Shown here: piece by piece, positions 33,880-45,914 of the stretch
How positions within the stretch are numbered: position 1 is the stretch's first letter
Layout of the letters: each line of letters starts with the position of its first letter
Source: Magicicada septendecula
Taxonomy: Eukaryota > Arthropoda > Insecta > Hemiptera > Cicadidae
Assembly: GCA_034769895.1 (NCBI GenBank)
Contig: CM068367.1
Span: 123,355,927 to 123,419,926 of the forward strand
Reading direction: 5' to 3'
Length of the DNA: 64,000 bases
Program-made: the position numbers and the translations under genes
Notes under the pieces: model-generated
Database searches by the model: none
Told to the model about the DNA's origin: nothing
What the model saw: the letters and a program-made list of their open reading frames with translations, nothing else

Positions 33880-35240
33880 CTTTTGTAATTATCTTTAAAC
33901 TGAATCATATTTATATATTTTTATACCTGATACACTTGCTTAAGTACTTATACATTTTATATACTCTAATTGACCCTTGGTTATTGTTTTCTTTTTAAAC
34001 TTACAAAATTCCTTCCTTCATGCTAGGCCTAAATCCTAGGTTTCCCAATACTCCTATTCAGCATTCTTTACAATTCATAAACTTTATTTATTGGTTCATT
34101 GAACATTTTTTTTATAGAAACAGATAAACAAAAAAACATTGGTGCTTTTAACAACACACCTTTTATTATTAAAATATTTTCTTACCAGGTCCAAGCCTGA
34201 AATTAAACTTCTAACTATTATTGGTTTCTTACTTCTATCTCACCTATCTTCTAATTTAATTAATTCTATGGTTTTTTACAATAACGAAACTCTTATAATA
34301 ATAATTTTTAACAGTACCTTACACAATATAACTCACAAATTCCTTCACTAAAATATAGTGTCTGCTTCTCCTATCTTCCACTCTAATAACTTAACTTTTA
34401 CCTTATTTTTTGTAATTCGTACTTACTATCACTTAAATTAATAATGGTACAATTAGTTTTATACTTTTTAGATAATATTCTATTAAAGACTGTTTTGCTA
34501 TATTACTATAGTCTGATTCTTATTGTATTTTATACTGTATACACCTACACTTCACTTTTCCTTTCATATGAGGTTTCTTTATTTATCATCACTTTCACTT
34601 TTATACTATGTTATTTACATAGATCGTTGTCACTTATTTTTATTTCTTTATTTATATCCGTCACTTGATATTTCACATATTATTTGTTTATTTAGTTTAG
34701 TATCACTGTGTGGTTATTGGTCATTGATATTTTTTTTCTCATTTCACATTGGTCACTTTTGTTATTAATTATTGTCTTTATTCAGCTCAATTATATTTTT
34801 TACTTGCTTTTGACTAGTTTATTATTTAATAGGGTATTTTTTATTTCTAACTTCCTATCTTATATTTATAAATTCATGTTTCTTTTCTTTTCATTTAACA
34901 TACATAATATCTCCAGTTTATTTTTTATAGTTTATATTTTTTACATTTTATTTATGCCCTATCTTTTTTTGTGCATTTACTTTACATATTATTTGTTAGT
35001 TACATCTTGGGGTTACAATGATTGTGGTCATACTTTGGGTTACATTTTGGTTTCTCGTTCCTTCTTTCTTGTTTCTATTTTCTTGTTTTCTCCAATCTAT
35101 TGGGTCAAGTCATAGTGAGTTTCTTAGTCAATTGTTATTTCGTAGTTGAGTCATTAATCTTCAAGTTATAAGTTTTTTAACATTTCTTCCTACCTTCAGC
35201 CTTTTCTTTTATTAATCAATAGTGGTATTTTGCGTTATCT
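33880..35240. other. Strongly T-rich stretch
   Basis: About 1.4 kb in which T is often near half of the plus-strand bases, A much lower and G rarest. It generates overlapping plus frames (for example 34444-34668, 34523-34768, 34708-35115) of Phe, Leu, Tyr and Ile. They resemble no membrane protein family and reflect composition. TAGGCCTA lies at 34024-34031. Confidence 0.6.
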
Positions 35241-36624
35241 TATGTCATGTTACAACAGCAAAATGGTAGAATAAAGCACAGTTGCTGAACGTTGAGCTGA
35301 AAGAAGTTAAAGCAAGCAAACGGAAAGTTCCATTCATATTTTTAATAAAATCGAATCATGATTTAATTTTAATAAGACTAATTAATTCACGTAAGACGTA
35401 TCTGAAATCAACAGCAAACCTAGACGCTTGATTTTACTAACTAAATGGATCTAGGTCTTTGAATCATGTTTTAGGAGAGATCTGATGTAAAAGAATAGAT
35501 TTTTACTTAGGTCCACGTAAAAATAATGGTTATTCAGCTTTTCTTCTTCTTCTTTCATTCCTAGACCGACGTTGTTCTTTTCTTCCATAAACCTCGATTT
35601 GCCGAATTTCCTCTCTGTTAAACCTCTGTTGAATGCTTTGTTAAATCTCTCTCGTTCATTGCTTGGACAATTCGCGATTTCTACTTTAGAAAATATCTTA
35701 TTTTGACAGAGGGAGTACTCATCTTATAATTTTTCTTGGAGCCCACTCTATTACGTTTTTTGACCATGTTTTAACATGGTCACACGAGATTTATGTAACG
35801 TCGTTCATGTATCGTACTTGTTATTCATCATGTCAGTTCCATCATTTTCCATATTCCTGTTAATCATATTTTATCCTCACGATCAATTTATTTGCATCTT
35901 CTCATATCGACTTTTACAGTTTGAATTTTATTCCTTCTTTCTCTTAGAAGAGGCCACACTTATGGACCGTATGTGCCTACGACGTCATATTTTCTTGGCT
36001 ACAATTTTATTCCAGATCAGTCCATGTAAAGTTGATCAGATTTTCCGTTGTTCGTTACCTCTGTTGAACAGATTTCCGATGAAGACAACAGTTGAAGATG
36101 AAACTGTGATCGCAGGAGGTGATTGCAACGATATACCTAAAATACAACAAAGACAATTGGGATGGTTACGCTACTTAACTAATACGCGGGCGGGGAGACT
36201 CAGCACAAGAGAGTATGAAATAAACTTTCAATAGGTGAGACAACTTAAAAAATTACACGCAAAGACGAGTGAAGAACGGAAGCGGCTCAAGAAAGAATTA
36301 TTATTAGGAGATGATTACCAAGTTATCACAAAATAAGAAAGAATGGATAAAGAGAATTGACTCGACTCAGCAGCAGTCTTATACCTTATCGTACAAATAA
36401 TTAGGATCAAGTAAATTATACGTTACATCCGGACATATTTTATGTATGTTTTGTATTATACTGAGAACACTAAACTGCTCCACATACTACATCATGAATT
36501 ACAGAGATTCGATGGATGTTCGTGCAATTTTACATACAATTGTGTGAATGTCTTCTTGTGCCATTTGGTTTGCGACTTTTCTTTCCGATTTTATTTTTAG
36601 ATTGAAAATGATAGATTGCGAAAG
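35241..36624. other. Non-coding; 152-codon frame unsupported
   Basis: A plus frame at 35776-36234 (152 codons) changes from hydrophobic to hydrophilic halfway and has no domain. A TTC-rich patch at 35539-35556 could be a LINE tail on the minus strand, but its flank is unreadable. Confidence 0.4.
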
Positions 36625-37232
36625 AATTTAAAAATGTAGGGCTTTTAAAGGACCATGGTCAGTTAGATCTAAAATTGTTTTGGATGGTAAAATTGTAGAG
36701 CAAGTTTCAGAATATAACTATTTAGGCTGTTAGCTCTCATATAAAAACGAAGAAGATATTAATGGGAATATTAATAAATTTAACCAGATAACAGGAACTC
36801 TCCGACGTGCTCTAAAACACTAGGCAATAAAAAGAGTCCATAATACAATTATACAAATTCATGGCAGTTCCTACCCTTAATTATGGCTCAAAAACATGGA
36901 CTATGCCTGCTAGACAGATATCAAGAATTCAGGCGACAGAAATGAAATGTTTGCGTTCCATACCTGGGTACACAAAATTAGATATGAAAAGAAACAGTCA
37001 GATAGGAGAGAACCTGAAATTTGAAGAAGTAAATGGAATCATAATTAAGTATAGAGAAAGCTGTAAACAACACAGTAGCAGAATGGGCAGTGACAGATTC
37101 CTCAAAGTAGCCTTATTGTATCAGCCAGAAGGGAAGAGAAGCCTGGGAAGACCCAAGAAGAGATGGTCCGACCAGTTTGGAGCCGGAACAGACTAAACAG
37201 ACTATGCCGTGACGACGAAGAAGAAGAAGATT
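36625..37232 (+). pseudogene. LINE post-RT region with GAA tail
   Basis: Well-preserved LINE 3' end. The first frame has KGPWSVRSKIVLDGKIVEQ and YNYLGC (about 36640-36735). After a frameshift, the 111-codon frame 36861-37196 reads MAVPTLNYGSKTW, SRIQATEMKCLRSIPGYT, then KVALLYQP, GKRSLGRPKKRW and SDQFGAGTD, in the canonical order. It ends at about 37196, and a GAA run (37217-37230) closes the element. Only one frameshift and one or two stops are seen, so it is among the younger insertions. It is truncated after the RT catalytic core. Confidence 0.85.
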
Positions 37233-37244
37233 GAAAATTATAGC

Positions 37245-37960
37245 TAATAAAATGGGAATTCTATTGCGTACGCCGTTCGTCCGTCCCCAGTTGCTAGAAT
37301 TTTGTATCTTGACACATATCTTCCGCGCTGCCTAAGCTTCGTCGTCACGGTCTCTCCAGGTTCCTCGTGGCCTTCCTCTTTTCGTTTTTCAGGGAGTACC
37401 CATTCTAAAATCCTCTTCGACAATCTCATATCTCCCGTTCACTTCACATGTCGAAACAGTTGTTTTCTCTCTGAGCCGTCTATTATTTTGTTGTATCCAA
37501 GTATTATTCTCATTCTTTCCAGTTGCTTTATTGACCATCATCACCACATCACGGCATAGGCAAGGTGCTGCCTCTTCCTCCTTCAAAGATCCTCCAGACA
37601 CCTCTTTCTGGGTGTACCCACACACCTGTGCCCTATAAGTTTATACTTACAAACTTGTTTGGCCAGTCTTGAATCTGACATTCTTTCTAAGTGTTCTTTC
37701 CACCGTTGTTTATAATGTTACTCATAATACGTTTAAGTTTTGATATTCTGCAGATTCATCTAAAATCATCCAATTCTACCGTCACCAGATTACAACTGTT
37801 CTTACTTACCTAGGTTTCAGCCCCATATGTGATTATATTTGGACAGTGTTTTGTTTGTAACGAACTCTTATATTATTTTAATTGTTCTATTTCATAAGTT
37901 AGGCTGAATGATCTTCTTACCTTCTTTAATTTACTTATACCCTCTTTTATTTCATCGTTT
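37245..37960 (-). pseudogene. Two minus-strand LINE tails in series
   Basis: Minus strand. The upper part (37960-37560) reads GISKLKKVRRSF, an ITYGAET fragment, NNRWKEHLERMSDSRLAKQ-like blocks across frames and a CVGTPRKRCLEDL ending. The lower part (37510-37250) restarts with NKIIDGSERKQLFRHVKW, GDMRLSKRILEWVLPEKRK and, after a frame change, RGRPRGTWRDRD. The two 'GRP' endings show that these are two elements, one inserted beside or into the other. The lower one meets the tail of the plus-strand LINE (37232) almost directly. Confidence 0.7.
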
Positions 37961-39599
37961 TTACGCCCGCTCTTGTTGAGAATTATTTTAAAATAATTAG
38001 TAATAAGAAAACGGATTTATATTAACCGATAGTGACACATCAGTCTTACCTTTTTCAAGCGTTTAAAACGTTCGCAGAACTCGTAAAGTAACTTTCTTGG
38101 TCGATGAAAGTTTTATGCTGCATAAAAACTCCTAATCGAAAGCTTAGTGTAGCGCCATAGGTAAAATTTATGTGTAATAATGAAAAAATTAGACAATATA
38201 AAACCAGCGACTGGTGACCACGCCTGTTAAAACCACTTCTTAGCAAGTGCTGTAGTGAGTGAGTGGCATTAGTGCTTCCCGTTCAAATCTGATAAACTGT
38301 ACAAGTTCATTACATTTACTGCGTGAAATCTGTGCAGAAACACATACGCGCGGGAAGAGAAAAACCTCTACGCGTGAGTAGAGTGCGGTACTCAAAGAAG
38401 ATACAATCTAATAACATTCGCCAACGCTACTTTCTGACGGACGGGAGTAACATTTTTCACCGACTGTGTTCATTTTCCTAATTTCCTATTCCCTTTTGCC
38501 ACAACGCATGTCAAATCTAATGTGAATCACAAATGTAGGCAGGTAGGAAACTTGACTATTTATTTAACTTTCTTATTTCTTTTTAAGCTTATACAAATTA
38601 CGTAGTACAAGGTTGAGAAAGCAGTGTTGAATTTTTTCTTAATATTAAATTTCTATAACCAGGGTAAACACATCAGTGTTACGCTTGTATGTGTTTCATG
38701 GCATCACATGTGAAAGTAAGATCAAATTCAAAATCCAATCAGCTGATTCAGTGACTCAGGCATTAGATACAGATGAAATTAATGTCGGAAGTTATAAGTA
38801 AGATCGGAAATTTCGTTGAGACTAAAAACGTTTCTATCTGCTTTTAATTTTCCTATTCCCTGTTTTATCGTATCAAGCGTCGTCAGTCTGCCTTTTCAAA
38901 TTTTCAGCTCTTAACCGTGACTTAATAAAAACATTTTGACCCAGGAAGTACAACATATTGCAATGAAAGTTATAATTAAAAATTCGCTAAGTGAATACTA
39001 GATTTTACTAGTTATGTGAATACAAACATGGAATTACAAACAAATATTCTGGCTACAACATTCATGTAAAATTTAAACTAACACGATATGTAACTCTTGA
39101 GAGAAATTGCTATTTTATAAATCTTCAGAGGGTTCAAGCTCGATCTGAATGTAACAACTGTAGCCGTATTGGATTAGGTAATGAGGTCAGCACTGGCTAC
39201 ACAGTATTTATTAATTTGGATAGACCCAGTAGATGAGTTTATCTTGACTAATCTTGTTTAACCTTATCTGCATTACAAATCACCATTTGTCACATTGAAA
39301 ACATTGTTCTACACCCATAAACTTCGAAGTCTATCGAAGTTTCGCAGAATCTCGCTAAAGAAACCGTGCTGCATTCACAAATATGAAAAAAAACTGTCTA
39401 TGACTGTGTGAAATAAAATGGGCGCTTTTCTTTCTTTTGTCTTTTGTCATTTGTACAGCACCCAACGGTTCAACTACTTTCTAACAGTATAATAATACAA
39501 AACTTCATTGTAGTGTATCTGTATAGATCAATTTGCGTTGTATAGGGAAACGTTCATTATTCAAGCTTTAAAGCTGGTACTATTGGTTACTGTAGGAAA
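37961..39599. other. Non-coding, nothing recognised
   Basis: No supported gene. 38230-38480 has slightly higher CpG. Confidence 0.5.
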
Positions 39600-40345
39600 C
39601 TGTGATTGTGCACTGGTAAAATTATCTGTGACGAGTGCTTTTAATAGTGCATGTCACAGTATTACAAGTGAAGAATTAATGGTGAGGGGTATCTCAAAGC
39701 TCTTAATAAATAAATGTAATATCTAGCTATTTTTATGACAGATACATACAAATAGCTAAGACTGCGAAGGTCGCTGCTAATTTAGAGTATCTGTATTTGG
39801 GACCTTTGCTTTGAAACATATTTTGTTAGGAGTCCTGCACCTACTGTTAATGAAATTTGGAGTACCACTGGCTTTGCAGATGACTTACCGCTGATAATAC
39901 CTGCAGATGACAAAACTACACATTTAAGGAATACTAATAAATGTCAGCAGAGCGTAAATGTATTTATGTTAGACAATAAACTCAGACTGGCACTTGATAA
40001 AACTGTGGCTGTTATTCTTAAAAGGAAGCGAAAATGAGATGTCAGCTATTTCTATTTGGGCTGCACTCAGATATATCCCAAAAGAATGGTTCGGAATAAT
40101 TCTACACGAGCAGGGATTCTTCACGGTCACCACGTGAAGAAAGCGGAGAACAGAGTGGCGATAATTGACAAGATAATGCCTAACGTCAGTGAGCCATGTA
40201 ATGGAAAGAAGGAGATATTATGCGGTGTAATCCAGTCAATTATTTTATATGGAGCCCACATCTGGTACACAGCAATCCGAATTAAGAAATACAGGGTAAC
40301 GACATGCTTGCTGGGGCAGAAAGAAAGTCGTTGCTTGGCGTAACC
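39600..40345 (+). pseudogene. R1-like LINE reverse transcriptase relic
   Basis: Three frames give the RT order of the R1 clade. Motif A region: VKLSVTSAFNSA with the downstream EELMVRGIS (about 39617-39705). Catalytic C motif: GFADDLPLI (39870-39896). Then NKLRLALDKTVAVILKRKR (about 39975-40033). Next YFYLGC, and in the frame 40056-40343 KKAENRVAIIDKIMPNV, LCGVIQSIILYGAHIW and TAIRIKKYR. The 'NRVxxLxxIMPNxGGP' and 'GVxxSxLLYGAPxW' blocks are characteristic of R1-type elements. A deletion removes motif B (the stretch between 39725 and 39830), and frames change at least twice. R1 elements often target rDNA, but no rRNA flank is present, so this is a dispersed relic. Confidence 0.8.
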
Positions 40346-42061
40346 GAACCGTATCTACAGTCGCTGTACAAATTAACAGGGGTAGTATTCATTGACCTGA
40401 TCGTGAACGGAATACAGTAGTACAGTAATCTGAAGTGCAATGGAATCGTTATAGTCCGAACTTTGGTATCCGTTGAATGCCGAACGCTCGCTGAATAAAT
40501 TGTGTTATGCAAGATTTATAGATAAATTTGAAATACAGCGAAGAATAAGTACTTAATCATTTAATTGAATTTAAATTCATCAATAAAATAAGAAACAGAA
40601 TAAGGTGACTCGGTGACCTCTCCGCAAATGTAAAAGGAAAACGATTATATTATGGATAATATTGTTACTTTATTCTAAATGTATCATATCCATAAAAGGA
40701 CCGTTACTACATTTACTTTATTTGAATTGCTACTTCATTTTTTTGGTGGAACAGTAAACTAAAAAAAAAAGAAACTTGTAAAACTTGAAGAGTCGTAGTT
40801 GCTTTCTATATTTGAAAAAGTAATATAATAAACTGATATATAGGGCTACAAAACACTATTAACTTAGGCTACACTGATTACGTTGGTTATCAAAATAAAT
40901 GTTTTTAATGTTATTGAATTTTACTTCTTTAACCTCAATTTAGTTCATGGCAGTACTTCAATATTTACTTTTTGTTATTGAGCCACGGCAATTTCACGTT
41001 TTTAACAATGCAAACGTTTTGAAAATCCGAACCACCCCGGGTCGCAGTTAGCCGGATTATCAAGGTTCAATGTATTTTGCACAGTATGCAAAAGTCACCC
41101 TTCCATAACGGCAGAAACTGATTTATTCTCTAAAAACAGTTCGCAGCAGTTGTTGTTTTCGTCCGCCCCATTACGTTCGTTTAGCGGCGGCCTTTTGTTC
41201 CATTGTGTGCGTCGTTACATGGCCTGATATCTTATCAATACGCTGCTCACCCACCATACCACACGCGACACCCCGCATTGTTTGTCTAGCGTTTTGTTTC
41301 GCGCCGCACGTCTGGCTGTCGAATTTTGAGGCTGTTCCATTGAATCGACTCGTCATCGCGTTAGATAGATGGATTTCGTAGCGAACAGTTACAAACGAAA
41401 GGTCGAACATGTTAGCCGGCCACTACGCACTACCCTGGGCCATTAAAAACGTTTTAGTCATGAACTATAACCGAGACAGATAGTCAGAACGAAACAAGGG
41501 TGCGGTCGGATGTACCGAGTCGTGCATACACGCGAAACTTTTCAACGCCGTTCTCTCTTCCGTTGGTGGAATTAAATTAATTTTTTTTGTTTTTTAATAT
41601 TTTATTTGTTGCTAAAAAGAGAAGAAAAATCTCGTTCCATGATGACGAACAAGTTTTTTAGCGATCGGTGTTCATTACCGAACTCGAAGTATCGGAAAAC
41701 TGGTTGTCGTTTTGACAGCCGCTCGCTCAACTTTTCCCTCGTTAAAAGTTAAAGGCGGAGTTAATTACTTACTAGCGCACTTGCGCACTGCTTTCCTAAT
41801 CGCATAATCCGACTAGACTATGATTATCAGTATTATTCGAATTATTACTAAGTTGTGTTCATTACTGATTGCGCATGTGAAAAATAAACAAATTTTACGT
41901 GAAAAATAACCTTTGGAAATCCTTCTTCGTGGTCGCTTGTTGGTGTACTAAGTGAATATTCGGTGTACTTTAATAAGCATTCATTATTGTTAATGAAAAT
42001 TGTCTGTTAATAACATTATAAGGATTATATTCCTTATAACAATAAATTCAATGGAGATTAG
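40346..42061. other. Non-coding; CpG-rich patch 41.1-41.8 kb
   Basis: No supported gene. 41130-41770 is G+C- and CpG-rich for this window and holds many short non-repeated CG-containing words. It could be a CpG-rich regulatory or first-exon region, but no TATA, initiator or exon can be supported. Confidence 0.4.
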
Positions 42062-42240
42062 TAAACTAGTGAGTAAGGCTTCTGGTTTACTAATATAGGG
42101 ACTCCAGATTCGGTTCCCGGGCGCACCATAAAATTAAATGCGTTTTCAGCTCCCTCCCTAGACCTTTCCAACCCTGGGATTGGTGGAAAAGCCCAGACCT
42201 GTAGACTGCTTAGGCGGTAAAAAATAATCCATTATTATTA
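42062..42240 (+). mobile_element. Possible tRNA-derived SINE (decayed)
   Basis: An A-box-like TAGTGAGTAAG (about 42068-42078; one mismatch to TRGYNNARNNG) and a B-box-like GATTCGGTTCC (42107-42117; mismatches to GGTTCRANTCC), about 30 bp apart, are followed by CGGGCGCACC, which looks like a T-stem end plus acceptor end. A G+C-richer body follows, then an (ATT)-rich tail at 42228-42247. The 5' acceptor half is absent and no target duplication was found. Confidence 0.4.
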
Positions 42241-43259
42241 TTTTTTATTGCACATATATTAACTGTATAGTATTAAGAAATATTAAAATTACGTAGATAG
42301 AATAAATTCTTCAGATTCGTGTTGTATACTGTTCTCTGTCTTGTCGGTGGACTGAGGGGCAGTGTATTTATGACATGGAAATTTTTAAATAGCCATGGGC
42401 GTTTTAACGATTAGGTCCTTAGTCCGTTTTCTTTTGCTGCTTGGGGATCTGCATTTCATATTCCAATTCCCAAGTGAGCATTTAGGATTAAATGTTTAAT
42501 AAATTTAATTGAATTAAATGTAATTAAATTCAATTAAACGTTCATGAGGAAGCGATGCGGCAACAGTCGGTTCTGTTGTTTCTGTCGCATGTAAAAAGAG
42601 ACCCCCTCCCAAATAAAAGACTTTTATGGCCAACAGTCATTAAATGATTATATATGTTGTAGACTTACAGTCAGTTTTGCAATTTATCCCGGCTGTATTT
42701 AGTGAGATTATAACTTGCCGATAGTTTCTAAGGCACTACGTATTTACAAAAATTATTATTATTATTATTTTTATTAGACTACTATTACGAAAAACAATGT
42801 GCGTTTCATCTCTGAATTGTACAGACGTGTTTCCACTAGATAGGTATGACATTCTTATTGTATTGTAGATCGTTACTAACGTTCATCTATTTTTGTGTGT
42901 GTTACAGGTAAAAATTCTTCGTTAATTCTCCAGCTAAGTGGGTTGGTCCGTGCTATGTCTTGTAAGTAATGGTCGTATTTTTGCACTGTATTAGCGTTGT
43001 GCCACGTGGGCCATTGTGTGAATTGAGATAAGGGTTTTAAAATAGGAAGTGATGATGATTTTGTTAGCACAGATTAACAATATTTGAAGGTGATCTCGTA
43101 TTTTGCATAGGTTAAGCGCATTCTGCCATAAATATAATTGATTTCAAACTCGAGGTCTTTAACAAATAAGTTAACAGTAATTTTACATTCATTAACATAT
43201 GAGACCAATGTTTCGTCTGTCGGAGACAGCATCTTCACTGCACCGCACTTGCTAGAATA
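42241..43259. other. Non-coding, nothing recognised
   Basis: No supported gene. An ATT-rich microsatellite-like patch lies at 42756-42775. Confidence 0.5.
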
Positions 43260-43440
43260 CAGGTGGCTCACCGGTTAGCTCATTTGCTTCCAAAGCGGGA
43301 CATCGTTGGTTTTATTTCAGTGTTAGGCTAGGTTACGTCTCAGATGTAGTCGGACTCACACACAGCCGTAACATATTCGGGCTTATCGAGTGGGCAGTCT
43401 AGTCATCGTGTTACCCGCATCGACAAAGTTGCGTATGTTC
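43260..43440 (+). mobile_element. Possible tRNA-derived SINE head (decayed)
   Basis: GTGGCTCACCGGTTAGCTC at 43263-43281 resembles a tRNA D-arm/A box (TGGCTCACCGG, one mismatch). GGGACATCG and GGTTTTATTTCAG (43308-43320) sit where the variable loop and B box would be, but the B box has three mismatches. The tail was not resolved. Chance similarity cannot be excluded. Confidence 0.3.
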
Positions 43441-43549
43441 AACTAAAATATTGTAGCCTACGACCTTTTACGTATTTATCCTGAACCCTGGTACGCTTGT
43501 AAAAATACGATAACTGTAACTTGAATAAGCTGTGAAAAGTTTGATATGA

Positions 43550-43930
43550 AACGGTAACCAAGGTTAGTAAAACACGTATTTACAAATCCACTGTGGAAAA
43601 TACAGCAACTTGTAGGTCAGAATTGTAGGATATCAGTAAAGGAAATAAAATGAAAGCACCGGGGATTATCTGTTGGTCAATCTGCTGCAGAGAGAAACAA
43701 AGCAAGATAGAGTACGCAACATACCAAAAGAAATGAAATGGGATTGCATTGGATGTTGTAAGTAGTGTAAAAGCCAAACAATTGCGCTGGCATACCCATT
43801 TATACCATATGATAAAAGGCATACCAGTATGTCAAAAGCCCAGTTTGGAATTTTCAATCCGGAGCAAAAGAGAAAAGACCAAAGAACGAAGTTAATGCTG
43901 CAATATAGACTAAAGGACTGACAGACAAAG
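43550..43930 (+). pseudogene. LINE post-RT relic
   Basis: Translation across frames has KSTVENTATCRSEL, then a KIEYATYQKK-like block, and DVVSSVKAKQLRWHTHLYHM (about 43755-43815). It matches the 'xVxxVKAKQLRWxGHVxRM' block of LINE C-termini, here followed by KGIPVCQKP. The downstream 'GRPxxRW' block is not readable. Two or more frame changes. Confidence 0.6.
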
Positions 43931-44220
43931 ATTAGAAAGATATAAATAGATGGAGCGTCGACTCTCATTTATTTCCGACCTACACGTCTTCGGCAACCTT
44001 AGTGCGCAATGTCGGCACCTTAGTAACTCTCTTTCTAGAAGGATGTGATGTAACTCCAGTACATCACAGAGTGCGGCAAAAGATAATCTTCTCCCATGTT
44101 CTTGTTTCGTCTTTACTGTCCATATGACCGCGATACTCGCATTACTAACGCATTAATACTCGTTAAAGTGTACGTAGACGGTTACGTACTGAAAGTATTA
44201 CTTCGTGTACAGATCTTTTT
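43931..44220. other. Non-coding, nothing recognised
   Basis: No supported feature. Confidence 0.5.
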
Positions 44221-44222
44221 AG

Positions 44223-44880
44223 TGTGGTACAATTAAACTGACACCAGAATCAACCACACGTTTTGTTGGACACTTTGCACTTGATTCAACAATCCATCCG
44301 CACAAATTCGCTACCTAATCCATTTCGGACTCTTTACAGTAAACAGCAGTAGTCACTGAATTTATTGAGCTTACTAAATTGTAGTTAAACCAAACAAATA
44401 CTTAACACTCTTCGTAATAATTACAAAGCACGGTTGTATCGCTAACAAACTTGAACACCGTCTATGCTTAGACCTATATACAGGGTGGCATCAACTTTAT
44501 CAATGAAGTCCCTAGTAAGCTCCCTGAGATCCAGAACTCGCTCACAATTTTGGACGAAATCCATTCATTATTACGTCATTTTTAATATTAGATCGTTCTT
44601 CATTTATCAGAAAAATTACGAAAAACCTGATTTTATATATAGTTTGGTAAAAATAAGTATTATTTATTATTAGGCGTAAGAATGTTAACATATGTTCGTT
44701 TCTGTATTGCCCTGTACAGATCCTGATAGGTGTCATAAACTTTGTCGAAACGTTGACGTTAGTGTTTTAATATTTTGTCTAGTTAATAATCAACCTTGGA
44801 AAACCTTTCGTTCTGTATTAATTTACGGTCACTGCTCCGCGGCTAGTGTCAAGAGACTCGCGGCCCACTCTATATAAAGA
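44223..44880 (-). repeat. Leader/LTR-like repeat, weak copy
   Basis: The minus strand reads TTTATATAGAGTGGGCC near 44878 and, about 630 bp further, CTGGTGTCAGTTTAATTGTAC (split here: CTGGTGTCAG then TTTAATTGTAC) at about 44247-44226. This repeats the TATA ... TGGTGTCAGTT order of the other copies, but outside TGGTGTCAGTT the similarity is poor. Confidence 0.25.
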
Positions 44881-45029
44881 AATAGGAGACGGTTTGGCGT
44901 GGAAATTATAATCGTGAAACTCGGTTGGAAAGAGGCAAAAAGAGAGTAGACCTACTACAGTGATCGTCTGAATGCTATTCGTTTATAGCAAAGGTATAGG
45001 AAAGGAAATATTGAAAGCGAGTATTCACG
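44881..45029. other. Non-coding spacer
   Basis: Nothing recognised. Confidence 0.5.
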
Positions 45030-45062
45030 GACACACACACACACACACACACACATACACAC
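45030..45062. repeat. (AC)n microsatellite
   Basis: Thirty-three bases of AC repeats with one AT interruption. Confidence 0.97.
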
Positions 45063-45914
45063 AAAATAATATCGTTTCTACGAATAGAGAGTTCCCGAGC
45101 CCCATCCTACGCTTGCACTTCCAATCAATGTACTCAGATTACTTCTAGTATATTGGAGAGAAGAAAGGATTACGAAAAAATCCCTGATGATATCGAGAAG
45201 CAAATTCACTTTAGTTTTTTTTTTCAGTATCGAGAGTACTGAAACGGATCGCTACAGATTTCATATTCACTTTGATTCCTACGTACGTCGAATTTTGTAT
45301 TGAAACGTTGTCGTAGTCTATTATCTTACCTGAAACGTATGTTTAGAACTGTAGTGCTATTGGCTACTGAAACTTTGTTCCGATTGATACACGCCACTTA
45401 TGTAGTCATTTGCCCTTCACAACATTTATACTGGTAGCGGATTAACTGATTAGTGGTAGTTAAGACGGAGGGAACTGTGTTAATTGTACAATAGTGTATG
45501 TTATAATGTATTTTGGGGGTAGAGCGATTACAAGAACTAATAAAATGTAGACGAGACTGGAAGCATGATGTGAATATGAACTGTCAAAACGTTGCTATTC
45601 TTCTGTACGAATACTGTGCAATTTGAGCAGCATAATGCTTCTCTCGCCTACCGTACAGGGAAAAGGCGTCTCCCAGGTGTTCTCTGGGTGACCATTTCCA
45701 TAGGATAGGAGCTCGAGACTGAGTAACGCATCTTGATTGTGCACGCCACGGGAAGACCTTCATTTTGTCATAATGTGTAAGCTCCCTTAACGTAATGTGA
45801 GCAGTTTTAGGAAGAGATAAGTCTGAACATTCATAGCCTAATCCTAAAGTTAGAATCATCATTAAAAAGTTAATAAATAAATGTGTGTGTGTAATTTCGT
45901 ATGAACGGGGTAGG
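45063..45914. other. Non-coding, nothing recognised
   Basis: No supported gene. A 92-codon minus frame at 45584-45862 has no domain. Confidence 0.5.

Noticed and set aside
34708-35115. 135-codon hydrophobic frame that resembles a membrane protein
   Set aside because: T-rich DNA encodes F, L, Y and I in every frame. There is no conserved charged residue or motif, and overlapping frames look the same. A nuclear copy of mitochondrial DNA was considered but no mitochondrial protein is recognisable.
35776-36234. 152-codon plus frame
   Set aside because: No domain, abrupt composition change midway, no promoter or splice context.
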